From Eudorina sp. 2006-703-Eu-15 (lineage: Eukaryota > Chlorophyta > Chlorophyceae > Chlamydomonadales > Volvocaceae): a DNA stretch of 64,000 bases. A program made the position numbers and the translations under genes. Within the stretch, counting starts at the first letter, position 1. Each line of letters starts with the position of its first letter. The notes beneath the pieces were generated by a model. The model worked only from the letters and a program-made list of their open reading frames with translations, ran no database searches and was not told where the DNA came from. The DNA lies in assembly GCA_003117195.1 (NCBI GenBank), contig BDSI01000007.1:310001-374000 (forward strand). Direction: 5' to 3'. Shown piece after piece: positions 1 to 13,000 of this stretch.

Positions 1-1277
1 GTGAACATAGCCATCGTACGGTGGTCCCCTCACAGTGGACCACCCACCTTCGTGCAGGCCGAGAAGCAAACCCATGTGTTCCTTTCCGTTCCTTCCTGCA
101 AACTTATCATGATTCCGGCGTGACTCTGCAGCAGCCTTCATTTCTCTTCGCTAATCTCGCGTTTGGGTACGTAACCCTCGGGGGCTTGGGTCCCCCGCGG
201 AGGACTAGGTCCCCCCCCTACTTCGGACTAGGGTCCCTGTTGGCCCGAGGTTCCCTTTTGCTGTTCTGTAGGGTTTGCTGCCCGTGGCGTCATGCAATTG
301 TTGGCCTGGAGCATTGCCAACAATCCACTTTTCGTTGTGCAGCCGAGCTTGCATCACCTGCAGCGGTGCTTCACTTTCTAAAGCCCACCGCCATCGCAGG
401 CTTCGCATCCGGCTCGTACACCGTTGCTCCTTGCGACTTCCAACGATAACCACCTTGCCAGCAGTTTGTTGGGCCTCGTAATGCCTGTATCCGTTCCTGC
501 CCGCTCTGTTGCTGAGATCTCAGCTGGCAGCTTGCACACCTGAGGTGCTCGGCCCTGCCCAAATGGCCATGCGGCTTCTCACGCCTCGGACCTCACGGCA
601 TTGTCTGCATTGTTCCCGTACGTTTCCCGTTTGGTGTGGGTGCGTTCGGGTGCATTTGGGGATGCGCCTGACTGGAGCATGTCGCCCGTTTTCGTTCCGC
701 TTCGGTTCGGTTACACAAACCTTCATTGCTGCTTGTCCGATTGTGGACGTGTGCATCCGGGCTGTTTCGTGTACTGTTGTTCTTGTTGCTGAGCCGCGAC
801 CGGCTGACTTGCTCAAACGGACCAAGGGCTACCTTCGACTGAACTTAAGCCGGCTGCCGGGTCCCGGCAGCCGAGATGTTCCCGGCGTCCCGTACCGCGC
901 ATATAAGTCGCAATGACTTCCCATTGCCTCCCTTGTTCCCTTGTTGACCTCCTGCTAGATGCTTTGTTCTCAATTCAACCCCACACAATTCTCACCAACA
1001 AGCTGCTTCACCTGAAACACACTAGCTTCGACTCGTCGAATTGGATTTGAAGGAGCTCCCACGAGGAGCTCCGGTCAGTGCGGGCCAGACTTCCTCCCGT
1101 ACATGTACGACTGACAAACAGGTGCATCCCAATTAAAATTCATCTTCACCGTGACGACTCCAGCCATCAACCTGCGCTGTATAGAATTCCCTCAACCTAT
1201 AAACATTTACATCTAATCACGATTTTGCAACGTGCAGTTTACGGACGTTATACCCTACGTAAGGATGTGGCACCGAG
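1..1277. other. Upstream region of the first gene, no gene seen
   Basis: I find no exon chain with consistent splice phases here. The open frames in this stretch are short and have no recognisable motif. The last 100 bases are AT-richer than the rest, as expected for a promoter and 5' untranslated region of the gene starting at 1278. Confidence 0.5.
1198..1203 (+). promoter_or_regulatory. TATA-like box of the coiled-coil gene
   Basis: TATAAA lies 75 bases upstream of the ATG at 1278, within a locally AT-rich stretch. Position and sequence fit a core promoter, but no transcription start can be placed from the sequence alone. Confidence 0.35.
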
Positions 1278-3018
1278 ATGTCCGGCAGTGAGGACAACGT
1301 GCAGGATTTACTACGACAGATCGTTGCTCAGGTTACTCACCTCTCCGAGAATCTAAAGGAAAATACTGAGAAACTAGAGGAAAACCGGAGGCAACTCGCC
1401 CAATTCCGAGAAGAGACCAATGAGCGACTAGACGAGACCAATAAGCGACTAGACGAGACCAATAAGCGACTAGACGAGACCAATAAGCGAGTAGACCAGC
1501 GACTAGATGAGACCAATAAGCGACTCAACAAGATGGACAAGCAGTTCAAGGAGATACAGAAGGGGGTCAACTCGGCAGGGTGCATGCTTGGCGCCACGGT
1601 GGAGTCAGCCCTGAGGTAAGTGACCCCGAGATGGTGAAGTGCCCCCGAGATGGCGACTGGCACATTATAATTTCTGCAGGATCAACATCGGCGAATTCCA
1701 GGGCAAGGGCCGCTCCAAGGGGAAGACTCTATGGGGCGTGGAGGACATCGCCAAAGCCATCCTGGAGGGCAAGTGTCCCACGGTAGCGGCGCGAGACCTG
1801 CTAAAGGCAGCCAACCAACTTGCCGAGGCAATCGTCACACGCCGCATCCCAGAGCGCTACATAACGTAAGGTTTGCACGGGTCGCAGCAACTTTTGCTGC
1901 AGGGAGCATTTTCGGAAAGCGGTTGAGCATGCAGAACGGTCCCTCTTTTACTCGTTTCCCATCAGGCGAATTCATACGCTTATCTGCAACTCGACGGGTG
2001 AGGACAAAGGTCTTGTGTACCTGAAGAAGGCTCTGGCTGCGCACAACTGGCTGGAACCCTTAAACCCGACACAGCTTGGAGACTTCCTGCGTTTCGTTCA
2101 GTCGGGTCGGCCAGTTCCGTCGGTGGCGCAAGCCCCAGCCGGCGTCCCTGAAGCGTCGGGCAGCACAGTCGGTGACACGCGCTCCGTTCAGTCGGGTCAG
2201 CCGGTTCCGTCGGCGGCGCAAGCCCCAGCCGGCGTCGCCGAAGCGTCGGGCAGCACAGTCGGTGATAGGAGTTCCGTCGGCAAGCGCGCCGGCAAGAACC
2301 GCAAAGGCCACGTACCGCTGACCCTCCTGCTGGGCAAACTGCTGGGGTATCTCAAGGCCGGGGACCAAGATGCAAAGATGGGCCGTCTGCTGGCCGTTGG
2401 TGCGGATGGTAGCCTTGGCATTGCCATGCTGCAATTCGCAGCGACCATGGCGGACACGGAGCCCACAAAGCCAGCGACCCGGTACAGCGACATCATCCTG
2501 CCCTCGAAACGCGTTCAGTTCGACGTGCAGGGTACCATCAAGGTGCGTTTGCGGGGTCGACAGACTGTGAGATTGCCAACACGAACTTCGGGTGCATGCG
2601 ATGGGTGTGGATGCATTAGCGTTGTGGTTGTATAAGATATTTGTGCGCCTTTTGCAATTGCGGTGGAGGGTGGGGTCGAATGCCTGCTTGCTGCCAGTGG
2701 AGAGGACATGGTGGGTCTGGCTAGCCAACCAATCATCCACTGAGTGGAGCATGCTTGCCATGATTGCAGCTGACTGAGACGACGGCGACAACGGAAGCTG
2801 GTGAGATCAAACAGAACGATGCCCACTACGGCGTTGCCAAGGGGCAGCTCAGGCATCGACTGAAATTGCTCGAGTGGGCTATCAAGGTCCTCTACCCCAA
2901 CATCAACAACGTCACCAAGGTCGGCCACGTCTACTTCCCGCTGGGATCAGAAAGCAAACCCAGAAGGGGCACCGAGACGGACGACGATGGGATCATCTAC
3001 GAGACGCACTACTTGTAA
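1278..3018 (+). CDS. Coiled-coil protein with a putative PD-(D/E)XK nuclease-like C-terminus
   Basis: Four exons join in one frame: 1278-1615, 1680-1865, 1966-2542 and 2770-3018, giving 449 residues. Donors are GTAAGT, GTAAGG and GTGCGT; all acceptors end in CAG. Residues about 20-105 form a coiled coil with four near-perfect LDETNKR heptads. The middle is mixed and contains two 30-residue tandem repeats (genomic 2096-2275). The C-terminus shows FDVQG (D361), then GEIK (E379, K381), followed by an amphipathic stretch GQLRHRLKLLEWA. A D, an E-x-K about 18 residues later and a following helix with Q-L is the pattern of PD-(D/E)XK nucleases, and coiled coil plus such a domain is a known bacterial arrangement. 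That function is inference; I do not recognise the family. No neighbour suggests a role. The stop codon overlaps a TGTAA and a GTAAGG that could be mistaken for a donor. Confidence 0.65.
1423..1531 (+). repeat. 21-bp in-frame repeat encoding coiled-coil heptads
   Basis: The unit CGACTAGACGAGACCAATAAG is repeated about four times, with one interrupted by GTAGACCAG. It encodes LDETNKR. The near identity of the DNA units points to recent expansion of the coiled coil. Confidence 0.85.
2096..2275 (+). repeat. Two 90-bp tandem repeats inside exon 3
   Basis: Two adjacent 90-base units differ at only a few positions and keep the frame. Each encodes 30 residues beginning VQSG and ending around STVGD, rich in Pro, Ala and Ser. 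Confidence 0.9.
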
Positions 3019-5829
3019 GGGTCTCCACACAGCAGTATCCGTGGAAGGGGCCGCGGCAACGGCCGCTCTGTGCTGGTCGTGTCGGCGTCGGCGTCTCAGG
3101 GCTGCGCGGTTCAGGCGTCGTCTTGAGGTAGCACCAGCAGCGCAGTGAGGGCTGTGGAGATGGGGCAACGGTGGCACGTCCAGCAACAGCAGTGAGCCAC
3201 AGGGTTGTGGGGTTCAGGTGACTGCAGCACTGGACTAGGCTGTTCCGGCCATGGCAGCAAAGGGCTGCAAGGCGCCGGCCACATCAGTGCAGGCTTCGTG
3301 CCGGCTGTGAGGTTCAGATGATGATAGTGCAGCGCTGCACAATGCTGGCAGGCATAGTGAGGGGCTTCAGGGTTCTGGCGCCGGAGGAGGGGACTGTGAT
3401 GACAAGGAGCTGCGAGGCCCATGCGACGGCGGCTGGCAGCAGTGGGGGGCCGCGGGGCTTCATTAGCGCCGGAGTTGCGCTACGCGTCTATGTGGCGGCG
3501 ACAACAGCCGGGGGCTGTGAGATGGTTATGACACTGACGTTGGGACTGGCGGCGCCAATTGCAGTGCGGCGCTGCGGGGCATGGGCAATGGTGGCGCCTG
3601 TCTGAGTGGCGCCGGTGGGAGCAGCATGGGGCTGCGGGGCCCAGGCGAACGGCGGCTCTGGGCTTCATTGTTGCAGCGACAGCAGCGCGGCAATAGTGTT
3701 GCTCTGCATATCGTGGCTGGTGACAGCAACCGAGGCACCGAGGCGCATGCGACGTTGGCGCCTGGCTTAGCATCTCTTTCAGGAGCGCGGAGCTCAGGTG
3801 GCGGTGGCTCTGGGCTGGTCGGGCTGGGGAGGCAAGGCCAAATTTAGAGGGCTTGGAGACGGCCGTGCTGGGCTATGCAGCGCCGTATCAACGGCGCGGA
3901 TCACTCAGGCACTTGGCGTAGATGTTGCGGCGACATTAGCGTGGGCTGTACAGCTCATGCGACAGCACTTCTCGGGCTAGCGGTCCGAGTGTCAGTGCGG
4001 GCTGCGTGTCTCATGCCACGGCGGCGATGCCGGGTAATGTTGGCGTCGGCACGTCGAGACCCAGCTGCACATCTCAGGCGTCGTGGCGTAGGTGACAGTT
4101 GTGTTGTGGTGAGGATCAGGCGACGCTGTTGACGGCAGCCATGGTACTGTTGGGTTGGGCGGGATATGGAAGGAGCAAGCGTGGAGCCGGGCCGAACCTA
4201 ACAATGGCGGGGCAGGGTTTCGACGGGTTTCGACAATAGGCAAACGAAGCATGCGCTCGGCGGTGTCCACGGTGGTGGGTAGAGCCACGACGCTCTAGCG
4301 AAGGCAGTGTGAGACGCTTTGGTGCCGACGGCTGCGAGTGGTCAGGTTTTTCGGCGGCATAGGGCTGGGCGGCATCATTAACAGCTTTAAGGACTGGGAG
4401 GCTAGCGCAGGATCGCCAGTACAGGCTGGATCAACTGGGAGGCTAGCGCAGGATCGCCAGTACAGGCTGGATCACCGCAATGGCTTTGACATTGTCAGAG
4501 AATGGGGTTCTCGTGACTGCAGCGCTGACCGTTACGGTGTCGGTAGCAGTGAGGCACAGCCAAAAGGCTCGGGTGCGAGTAGAAGCGCCAAGGCATCTGC
4601 TGCGCCATCGTTGCAAGCCAACCCCATTTCGCAAAGATTCACTGGCATGCGGGCCGAGTTCCAGTAATCGATTCCAAGACGGACTAGCAACGGCATCGCA
4701 CCCACGCCATATCCGCGACCAAAAATGTGGGTACGATATCACATAGGAGCACGACCGCAGATGTACGGCACTGTGTCCAGCAAACGACATTTCAGTTCCA
4801 TGCCGATCCTGGACTCCGCTCCATACACGAAAGGTTGGATTCGTTTCATTCCTGTACGAGCCAACCTGCTCAGGCAAGCATGAATGGCGAATTTGTAGCC
4901 CCATGCACTTCGCGGACGCAGCAGCTGCCGTCCTCTGCCCTGCTCTGCCGTCTGCCACCGCATACAGCGGCCGGCGTGCGCAAATCGTGCCTTGCAGCGC
5001 ACCTCTTAACACGTTTCAGCGGCGTCTACACTTCCACAGCAGCTGGACAGCGTCCCTCGCTCGTCCACAAATCGTACGGCGACTCTTAACCCACCGGACA
5101 CCAATTCTTCAAACCCGCCACCCGCGCCATCTGACGAGTTCTTCCGCACCCGGATCCGCAGCGCCTGCATGCCGCCGCCCGTGCGGACTCACCCGGATCC
5201 AGATCCAGATCCCTGCGGAACCCAGATCCGCGTACGACGTGGATCTTCCACACAGCTTCCCACGTCTGCACCCCTAGGGGTTCCCCCCGCTTCACACACA
5301 TAGTGCCTCGGGGGCGGGTCGGGGTGCCTGGACGAGTAATCTTTCTAAACACATAGTGCCTCCCGCACCGCCTCCCCCTCCCTACATGTACCTCCTTGTA
5401 CCTCGTCTCCTCGCTAGATGCCCCAGACCTCCCTGACACCAGGCCGATGTAGCGGGAGGCAGACCGCATGTCTGATGACTGGTTCCACATCGGCCGTGGC
5501 ATCTCACCGCACGCCTGCCTTGCCTGCCTACGAACACCCCCTCGCCCGACGAAACATGCATTCCAATGCATTCGCAAACGCCCGTACTTCAAATCGGCTC
5601 GCCCGTGGCCCCGTGGCCCCTATTCGTGCCCCTCCCCCCCCACACACACACACCGGCGATACCGCCCGGACGTGCTGGCCTCGCCTCTGCCGCCTCCGCG
5701 CCGTCGCCCTCGCCGGCGCCTCACCTCCAGCCCGGTGTCGGGAGGGAGCGCGCCAAAGCGCACTAACGGGGGCCCTTTCATGACCGCCCCCCTTAGAGAT
5801 CCCTCATCGAAGATCTCCCTCTCTCTATC
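3019..5829. other. Intergenic region with degenerate repeats
   Basis: From about 3090 to 4300 the sequence keeps returning to variants of GGCTGCGGGGC followed by GGCGACGGCGGC-like runs at irregular spacing of some 40-60 bases, which looks like a decayed minisatellite. No splice-consistent coding chain was found on either strand. The part next to 5830 should contain the 3' untranslated region of the paladin-type gene; I see no TTACA (TGTAA on the minus strand) there. Confidence 0.45.
4393..4474 (+). repeat. 41-bp direct tandem duplication
   Basis: Two adjacent 41-base copies beginning ACTGGGAGGCTAGCGCAGG are identical over essentially their full length (4393-4433 and 4434-4474). Confidence 0.9.
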
Positions 5830-8063
5830 TCACAGATCCAACGTGAGGTGGTTGGCAAGGTGGTGCAGCTCGGGCTGCTCATGCACCCAGTGCGCGAAGC
5901 TGGTGCGCTTGTCGGCGCCCTGCTCCAGGTAGCATCTGAGGGGCAGAGCGCGTAAGTGGGTGCGTGGGTGGGTGGATTAAGTGGGTGAGTGGATTGCGCG
6001 CGTGACTGGGTGCGTGGATTGAGTACGTGAGTAGGTGAGTGAGGGGGTTCAAGCGGCGACCATGAGGGTCAGGCGGCAATCTGCTGGTCTGCCAGGTCGC
6101 GTTACCCGTGGGTCAGGACCGCGGGGCGGAGTGCCCAACGAACACAACGAACTCGCTGCCTTGGCCCGCCAGAACTTGCGGCGAGGGCCGGCGCCTCGTG
6201 TAGAACCTCCAAGCCAGCGCCTGATTTCCCACGCCCGGCAATCCTCAGCGCAACGAGGAGCCCCCGGCAATGAGACCACCCAGCAGCAAACGCACAGACG
6301 CCCCCACCTGTACGTTATGAGCAGGAAGTAGCGTTTCAGGTAGTGCAGCCCCAGTTGGCGCGCCGCAAACTGCGGCCCCATCGGCGCCACCACCGCCGCG
6401 GCCGCGCCGCCGCCGCTGGGCGACGCGCCCGAGGGCCCCGCGGCGGCGGCGGGGGCCGGCGGGGGGGCCTCCGCCTGCGCCTTGCAGTTGTGGATGTCCA
6501 GCAGCAGGTCCCCCACCTGCTGCCCCACCGTCGAAATGACCGCGTCCACCGCCAACTTGGCCTCAAAGCCGCCCTGCATCAACCTGCACAGCGACATGAT
6601 GCCGCGGTACTCGCCCGCCGCACCGTCCAGCGACAACATCCCCGAAGACCGAATTGACATCGGGCTGCCGCCGCCTGGGCCACCTGGGCCAACACCAGCA
6701 CCACCACCATTCTGTTGCTGTTGCTGTTGCTGCTGTTGCTGCTGCTGCTGCTGCTGGCGGGAGAGGTAGGTGCCCAGCAGCGCCGCCACGAAGCGCGCTG
6801 AGGAGCCGGTGGGGGTGCGGGAGAGGATGAGGTGCAGCACCCGGCAGCCCGGCTCCGCCTCCTGCGCGGCGGCGGTCACCTCGGTCAGCTGGCCGTGCAG
6901 CGCGTTCACGTCGGCGGCCTCCGGGGTGCGCTCGCGGGAGAGGGGGATGCGACGGTAGCTGATGCGGAAGCCGGCCTCCTCCAGCTGCTGCATCAGCTGC
7001 GGGGACCAGGGGCGGGGAGACAGAGAGAAAAGGACGGCGTGTGTGATAGATGGATGGATAGGAGGCGGGTGTGTGAGGGCGCGTGGGGCGGCGCGAGGTG
7101 TGTGTGGATACCCGGCGGAACGAAGTGAAACCGATGGAGAGTGACCCCAATGTCTATACCACACCCCACCACCTGCCCACCACCAGCCCACCACCAGCCC
7201 ACCTCCAGAGGCGACAGCAGCGCACTCGGTGAGTCCGGGTCCAGGGTCTCCCAGAAAGGGGCCACCCCACTGCCCGGGTACAGGTCGACCAGGTGGGTGA
7301 CGTCATCGGGCTTGGCGACCGTGGCGGAGGCATCCCCGGCGGCGGCGGCGGCGGTGGCGGCAGGGTTAGCGTCGCCGGCGGCGGCGGCGGCGTCGACCTC
7401 CGGGGGCGTGGCTGGCGCGGGCGGCGGCGAGCCGGGTGTGGACGAGGGCGCGGGGCTGGCGGCCTTGGCTGCGGAGCTGGCGGTAGGTGAACCCCCTGCA
7501 CATAGGGTACGTAACGCCATGTTGGAGGGTGAGAGGAGGTCGCAAGAACACCCGCATTACGGCAGTATGTTGTGGAAACAGCGTGTCGTCAAAACAAACC
7601 TTTAAACGTTCCGAACCGCATTCGATTGCAGACGATCTGCAAACGGAACGATGTGAAGACGCCGATAGCGCAATACCGATCCGGTCGGCGCTGGCGCCCC
7701 ATCGACCCGTCCGCGAGGCCCCGGCCATAAAAGCCCTGCCGTACACGCCTCGGTGCGTGTCGTACTGCCGTACTTTGGCTTTGAAAATGTCTGCAGCCGC
7801 ACACATATAAGTATTTAACCCTAAACACTCCCCCCGGGCCCCGGGCGTGCTCACCGTTGGCGTTGGGTCGCGGGGGCGTCAGGCGGGGGACTGCCGACGG
7901 GGGGCCGTGGGCCTGCTCCCGGTGCAGCAGCACCCGACTGCCCCACAGGGCCGCCTCATCCATCACGTCCTCCTTCAACAACAGCTCCAGCTCCTGGGGG
8001 GTTGGGGAGGGGGCAGGCAGGCCACGGGGGTGCGGGTGAGGATGTGGGGTTGAGTATAAAAGG

Positions 8064-8102
<39 letters not shown>

Positions 8103-9985
8103 AAATGAGGGTGTGAGGTGCGGGTGCGGGTGCGGGTGCGGGTGCGGGTGCGGGTGCGGATGTGAGATGCGGGCGAGGAGCACGCTAAGGACAAACGGAA
8201 CGTGGGCAAGCAGGAACACTACCCACCATCCAACGAACCAAAACAATCGGGCGCCAGCACACCACATCAGGGAGAAGCAACTGTGTGCTGCACACGGAGA
8301 GGGCGCCGGGGACACCAAGCGCCACCGTAGACGCCGCCCTGGGCCAGAAGAGAACTGGGACCCGTGGGTCACGTCCGGCTGCTTGCCCGCCCCTCCCGGG
8401 GCCCCTTCCTCTGTCAATAAAGACAGCGAAACCGCAAAAAAGGCAACAACCCGATAATCCCTTCCTCTAGACCCTCCCTGGAAAGCCCGCAGGGCCCCCC
8501 CCACCTGCAGTATACATAGTTCTACCAATTTCCTATACCCCCACCTGCAGCTGCGCCGCGTGGATGCCCGCGTGATGCATCGCGGCGGCGGGCATCTCCA
8601 GCTCGCGCCGCATGTACGGCGTCCCGTTGACGTACACCACCAGCTCCTCACGCACGTCGGAGATGACCACGTGGGCGGGGGCCCCCCCGGGGCGGCGGCC
8701 CCCCCGGCCCCGCGCCCAGGCGCCGCAACAGCGCCGCAAGCTCCGAGGAGGGCACGTTGCCTGTTCGGGCACGTGCCCGGAGACCGAGATAACAAAAGTG
8801 TTCATTTTCCAAGGCGGTTGCGTGTGCGGGCAGGGAAAAAGAAAAATGTTGAACGTCAATGCGAAGGGCAGCGTCTCTAGGGTGGTCCTGCCCTCGCCCG
8901 CCCGCCCGCCCACTCACCGACGCTGTACACCGGGAATGACCCCGCCTGCACGTGGTCCGGCACCACCCCGCCGCCCTCCGCCTCCCCCTCGCCCTCGCCC
9001 TGCCCGTCCTCCTCCTCTGCAGAGGCGGTGGGCAGCAAGTAGGACTTGAGGATGGTGCGCTTGGTGAGGGTGCGGCCCTTGCGGCGGGCCAGCACGGACC
9101 GCTGATCGGCCAGGGCGTCGCCCTCGCCCCCCTCGCCCGCGGCGCCCTGCGGGTGGGTGCGACGTGTGGGTGAAGTGCGCACCCGGGGAGGGGGGAGACC
9201 GACCCGTGGGGTGAAGTGAATCAGGTTGGGGAGGGCGGGTTTCGGAGCTTCGTAGGGCGGGCTGGCTCGACAGCCGCAGCGACAGAACACGGGCGGGTTT
9301 CCTCACGAAACACACATTGGCGCATTGGGTTCCTTTTGAGTTGCAAGCTTGCAGCCCTGGCCTGCCCAGACGGCGCTCTCTCCCTTTCCGACCCACGGGT
9401 CCAAACCGCACGCACTGCGCGTGTCCCACTCGGTACGGACGGGAGAGGAACCGTCGCCCCCTCCCCTCCGCCGTCCCCTTTCGCGCCTTTCCATCCGCCT
9501 CTCCGACGCCTACTGCCCACCATCATTACCTAAATCCCCTCACAAACTTGCCTGAGCCACGTCCTCGTTCCCAGTAACCATCCCCCTCCCCCCACAGGTG
9601 CGCCCCCCTCCCCCTTCTCTCGCGCACCTTGTACAGGACCGGCAGCTTGGCCGCCGGCACGGGCTCCAAAGCGGCGCCCGGGTTCTCGTGGATCGACGCG
9701 AAGGCGGACTGCGAGGCGGGGAGGGGAGGGGCAGGGGATGAAACGGGATTCGGTAAAACAAAAAACAGGCGGGGCGGGGAGATGGTCGGGTAGAGCGGGT
9801 GGCGGGGGTGCGTTGGCGGAGGGCACAGCGGGTGGCGTTGGGCCCATGCGCGATAGGAGGGGGCGGGGGCCGGGAGCGCCACACAACGCACGCGGGTGGG
9901 GTCTTGGGAGACGGACGGGGGCGATGCTGGCGTACGACAGAGACACACACACACACGCTTCTCGCTGCTCAGTTATCTTTCACAA

Positions 9986-10025
<40 letters not shown>

Positions 10026-13000
10026 CTCCCGTGCTCCCGTTTCTGCATTCAGGTCAGTATCTTTTCCTTCTGCACGGGCTGGGACGGTTGTGCCGGGCAC
10101 TTGCTTGCTGTCGGCATTGCACGCGCTGTTGACGCATACGCCCTTGCTTTTGCTGCACCTTAGGATCAGTAGGTAGCTTAGTAGAGTTTTCATCTGCATT
10201 AGCCTACGACGTCATAGCCGCTGCTTCTGCTGGCGTCCCGGCGCCCACCGGCGCTCGACAACGATACGGGGCGCTGCAGTATCACGGCCTACACCACCTT
10301 GGGACTCCTTATGGACGACATATTTCGCCCTGGCATATTGGTAACTCTGGTCTCGGTCTCAGTCGTCGGTTGCATTGCTGGACACGGGTCTGCTTATTCG
10401 CGGCTCAGCTTTTCTCTTTGATAACACACACACAGCCGCCGTACCTTGAGGTCGGGCCTGCTGGCCAGCCAGTCGGAGTAGGAGCACGTCTCTGGCCCCA
10501 CGTTCTCTAGGTAGTAGGAGAAGGCGATGAGCTGGCAGTAGCGCTCCAGGTAGGCCGAGCCGCGCTTGAAGGCGGCGTGGCGCTGTTGCATCTCCGGACG
10601 GATGTACTTGTACGAACTGCGGGGCTTGCGGTACCTGCCGCAAGCACGCAAGCACGCATGTGCCGGGCGGGGTTGGAAGGGCGAAGGGCAAAGGGGGGAG
10701 GGGGAAGGTCACGCCGCACATCTAGGGGCCCGCTGGAGGGGGGGATAGGGGGGGTTCAGGGTTGGGTTGATCTGTTCAGGGTGCGCTCGGCACCATAAAA
10801 TCTGTACTTCCGTCATCTTCCGTACTGTTGTCGTACTATTGTCGTACTTACTTCATGATGGCGACCCGCAGGTTGATGACGTCGGAGGCCGCGTCGATGA
10901 TCTGATCCACCACCTTCTTGGCCCCGTCGCCCCCCTGGAGCACCGAGAGGGGAACAGGGGCAGGGTATGTTATTAAGGATGTCACAGCTGACCCCGCGGG
11001 TCATCGGAGCTGGGGGGCCAGGGGGCCTAGGAGGCAGGGGTTGTACGAACTTTGTAGGAGGCACGGGGAGGGCGGGGGCAACGTTTCGCGGTTTCGCTGT
11101 CATAATTGCTGACATGAGAAGGACGGGGCCGCAGCAAGAAGGTTGCTACGGGGGTCAGAAAATCAAACCAAACCCAGAGGGACGGAGGGTGCCCGGTGGA
11201 GGAACTGGGGGGAGGACCGCGAGTGCTACCCGCGGGGCCATCCAGCCATCCAGCCATCCAGGCTGCTGCTCGACGCTGTCCGTGCCTTGTACCGGTATAT
11301 CGCGCCCCACGCACGCGTCCCCCCAGGTCCCCAGCCCCCTTTCAACCCTAACCCAGACCCACCTCCAGCAGTCGAGCCACCTTGCGCACCCCCACGTAGC
11401 CGCCTCCCGCCAGCGACCGCTGCAGCTCCACCTCATCCGGCTCCATCTCCCAGATCTGTATGCCGTACAGAGTGCCGTACACAAAGGAACGGGAATCAAT
11501 GTCGTGGCACGACACGCATGCACACGGTACTGAGGCGGCGGCCTCGATCATGCGTGGGATATCATCCGTACACAGCGCCGTACACATGTGTACGTGCACG
11601 TACAACGTACAGTACGGTGCTCTCTGTGCTAGAGGAATCAACACTGAAACGCAACGCGGTATACGCTTACACCACCCCATGTATATGTACACTCGCACAG
11701 ACAGCCAGACAAGGCACCCGGTGTGGCCCCCAACCCCAACCCCCACCCGCACCCCAACCCCCCATCCGCACCTTGGGGATCTTCTCGTCCTCCTCGTCGC
11801 GGTGCTCACCGTCCACATCCTCCTCCGCGTCGCTGCGGGGGCTGACACCCTGGAGCAGACAACCGTGTAGAGCAGGTAGAGCAGACAACCGTGGGCAGAA
11901 CGGACCGCCAGGCAAGGCGGGACGGGTTGGCGACAGGCTGGCTGGGCACGGTCGACAAGCCAGGGCAGGTGGTCAGGTAAGCTAGGTGGTCAGGCAGGCC
12001 AGGCTGGCAGGCCCGGACGACGTCGACGCGGGGCGGTCCGCGGCCTGGGTTGGTCACCGGCTGCCAACACGACGAGGGCGGTGGTTCCGCCGATGGCCCC
12101 TCAACTTCCGGGCCCGCCTCACGCCCTCCCCTCCCCTCCCCTCTTGCCCTCGTCCCCTCTTGGCCTCGTCCCAACACGCTCCCCGCCCCCGCACCTCCAG
12201 CAGCAGGCGGCGCAGGGCGGCGTCGTCAATATCTGCCAGCATGGCGCTGCCGGCCCTGCGGCGGGAGGGAAGGGAAGGAAGGGAGGGGAGGGGGCGGCGT
12301 GGTGGGTGGCCGTGGGTCGCAGAGGGACGTGTGGCGGAGGCGGCGAGGATTGGATGGAGGACAGGAAAGCGGGGAGGGGAGGGCGGGGGCTGAAACGAAG
12401 GACGGCACGAATGGTATGTCGCGCCAGGGATGGCCGTGCCGCACCTGGACGGACAACAGAGAGGAAGCCTAGGTGGGAAGCGCTTACCCGGATTCCCCGG
12501 ACAGTAGGGGGGACCTCTAGGGCGGCGCTCCTGCGGGTCGGGGACCATATGTACGACATGTACGACCGGCACGCTGCCGTACGTACCTCTCCGCCACGCC
12601 CGAGAGCGAGCCGGTTGAGTAGAGGTGCACCAGGCCCGAGATGACCATGCCGGTGGTGGTGCGGCCGATGCCGAGCTGGCAGTTGAAGATGACGGGGTTC
12701 TCCAGGCCCCAGTCCAGGATGGAGCGCAAGATGCCCTCGAAGTCGTCCACCTGAGGCGGAGGAAGGGGGGAGGAAGGGGGGAGGAAGGGGGGAGGAAGGG
12801 GGGAGGAAGGGCGGAAATGGGGGGTATGGGAAATTGGTGGACATATTCATGGGGGGCAAGGGCGGAGAGGCAGGGGGAGGAGAGGGGGAAAAGGAAATTG
12901 GTAGACAGGGGGAGAGAGGGGGGCGGAGAGAGGGGGGTTGGAGGGTGAAGGGGATGCGAGATGGGACACACACACACACACGCGCGGCTCAGCTTTTCTC

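Larger units (their letters stand above)
5830..9146 (-). other. Paladin module 3, catalytically dead (exons 25-30)
   Basis: Exons: 9146-8918, 8760-8545, 7993-7855, 7495-7203, 6996-6308, 5935-5830. The NLREEP counterpart reads DVREELVVYVNGTPYMRREL. The loop position reads LILSRTPTGSSARF: the cysteine is lost while the downstream G-x-x-A-R context remains. Exon 29 is long and carries a polyglutamine tract (CTG/TTG codons at about 6711-6756) and a Gly/Ala linker. The terminal exon completes a CYLEQGADKRTSFAHWV segment equivalent to the helical ends of modules 1 and 2 and ends TGA. Confidence 0.8.
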
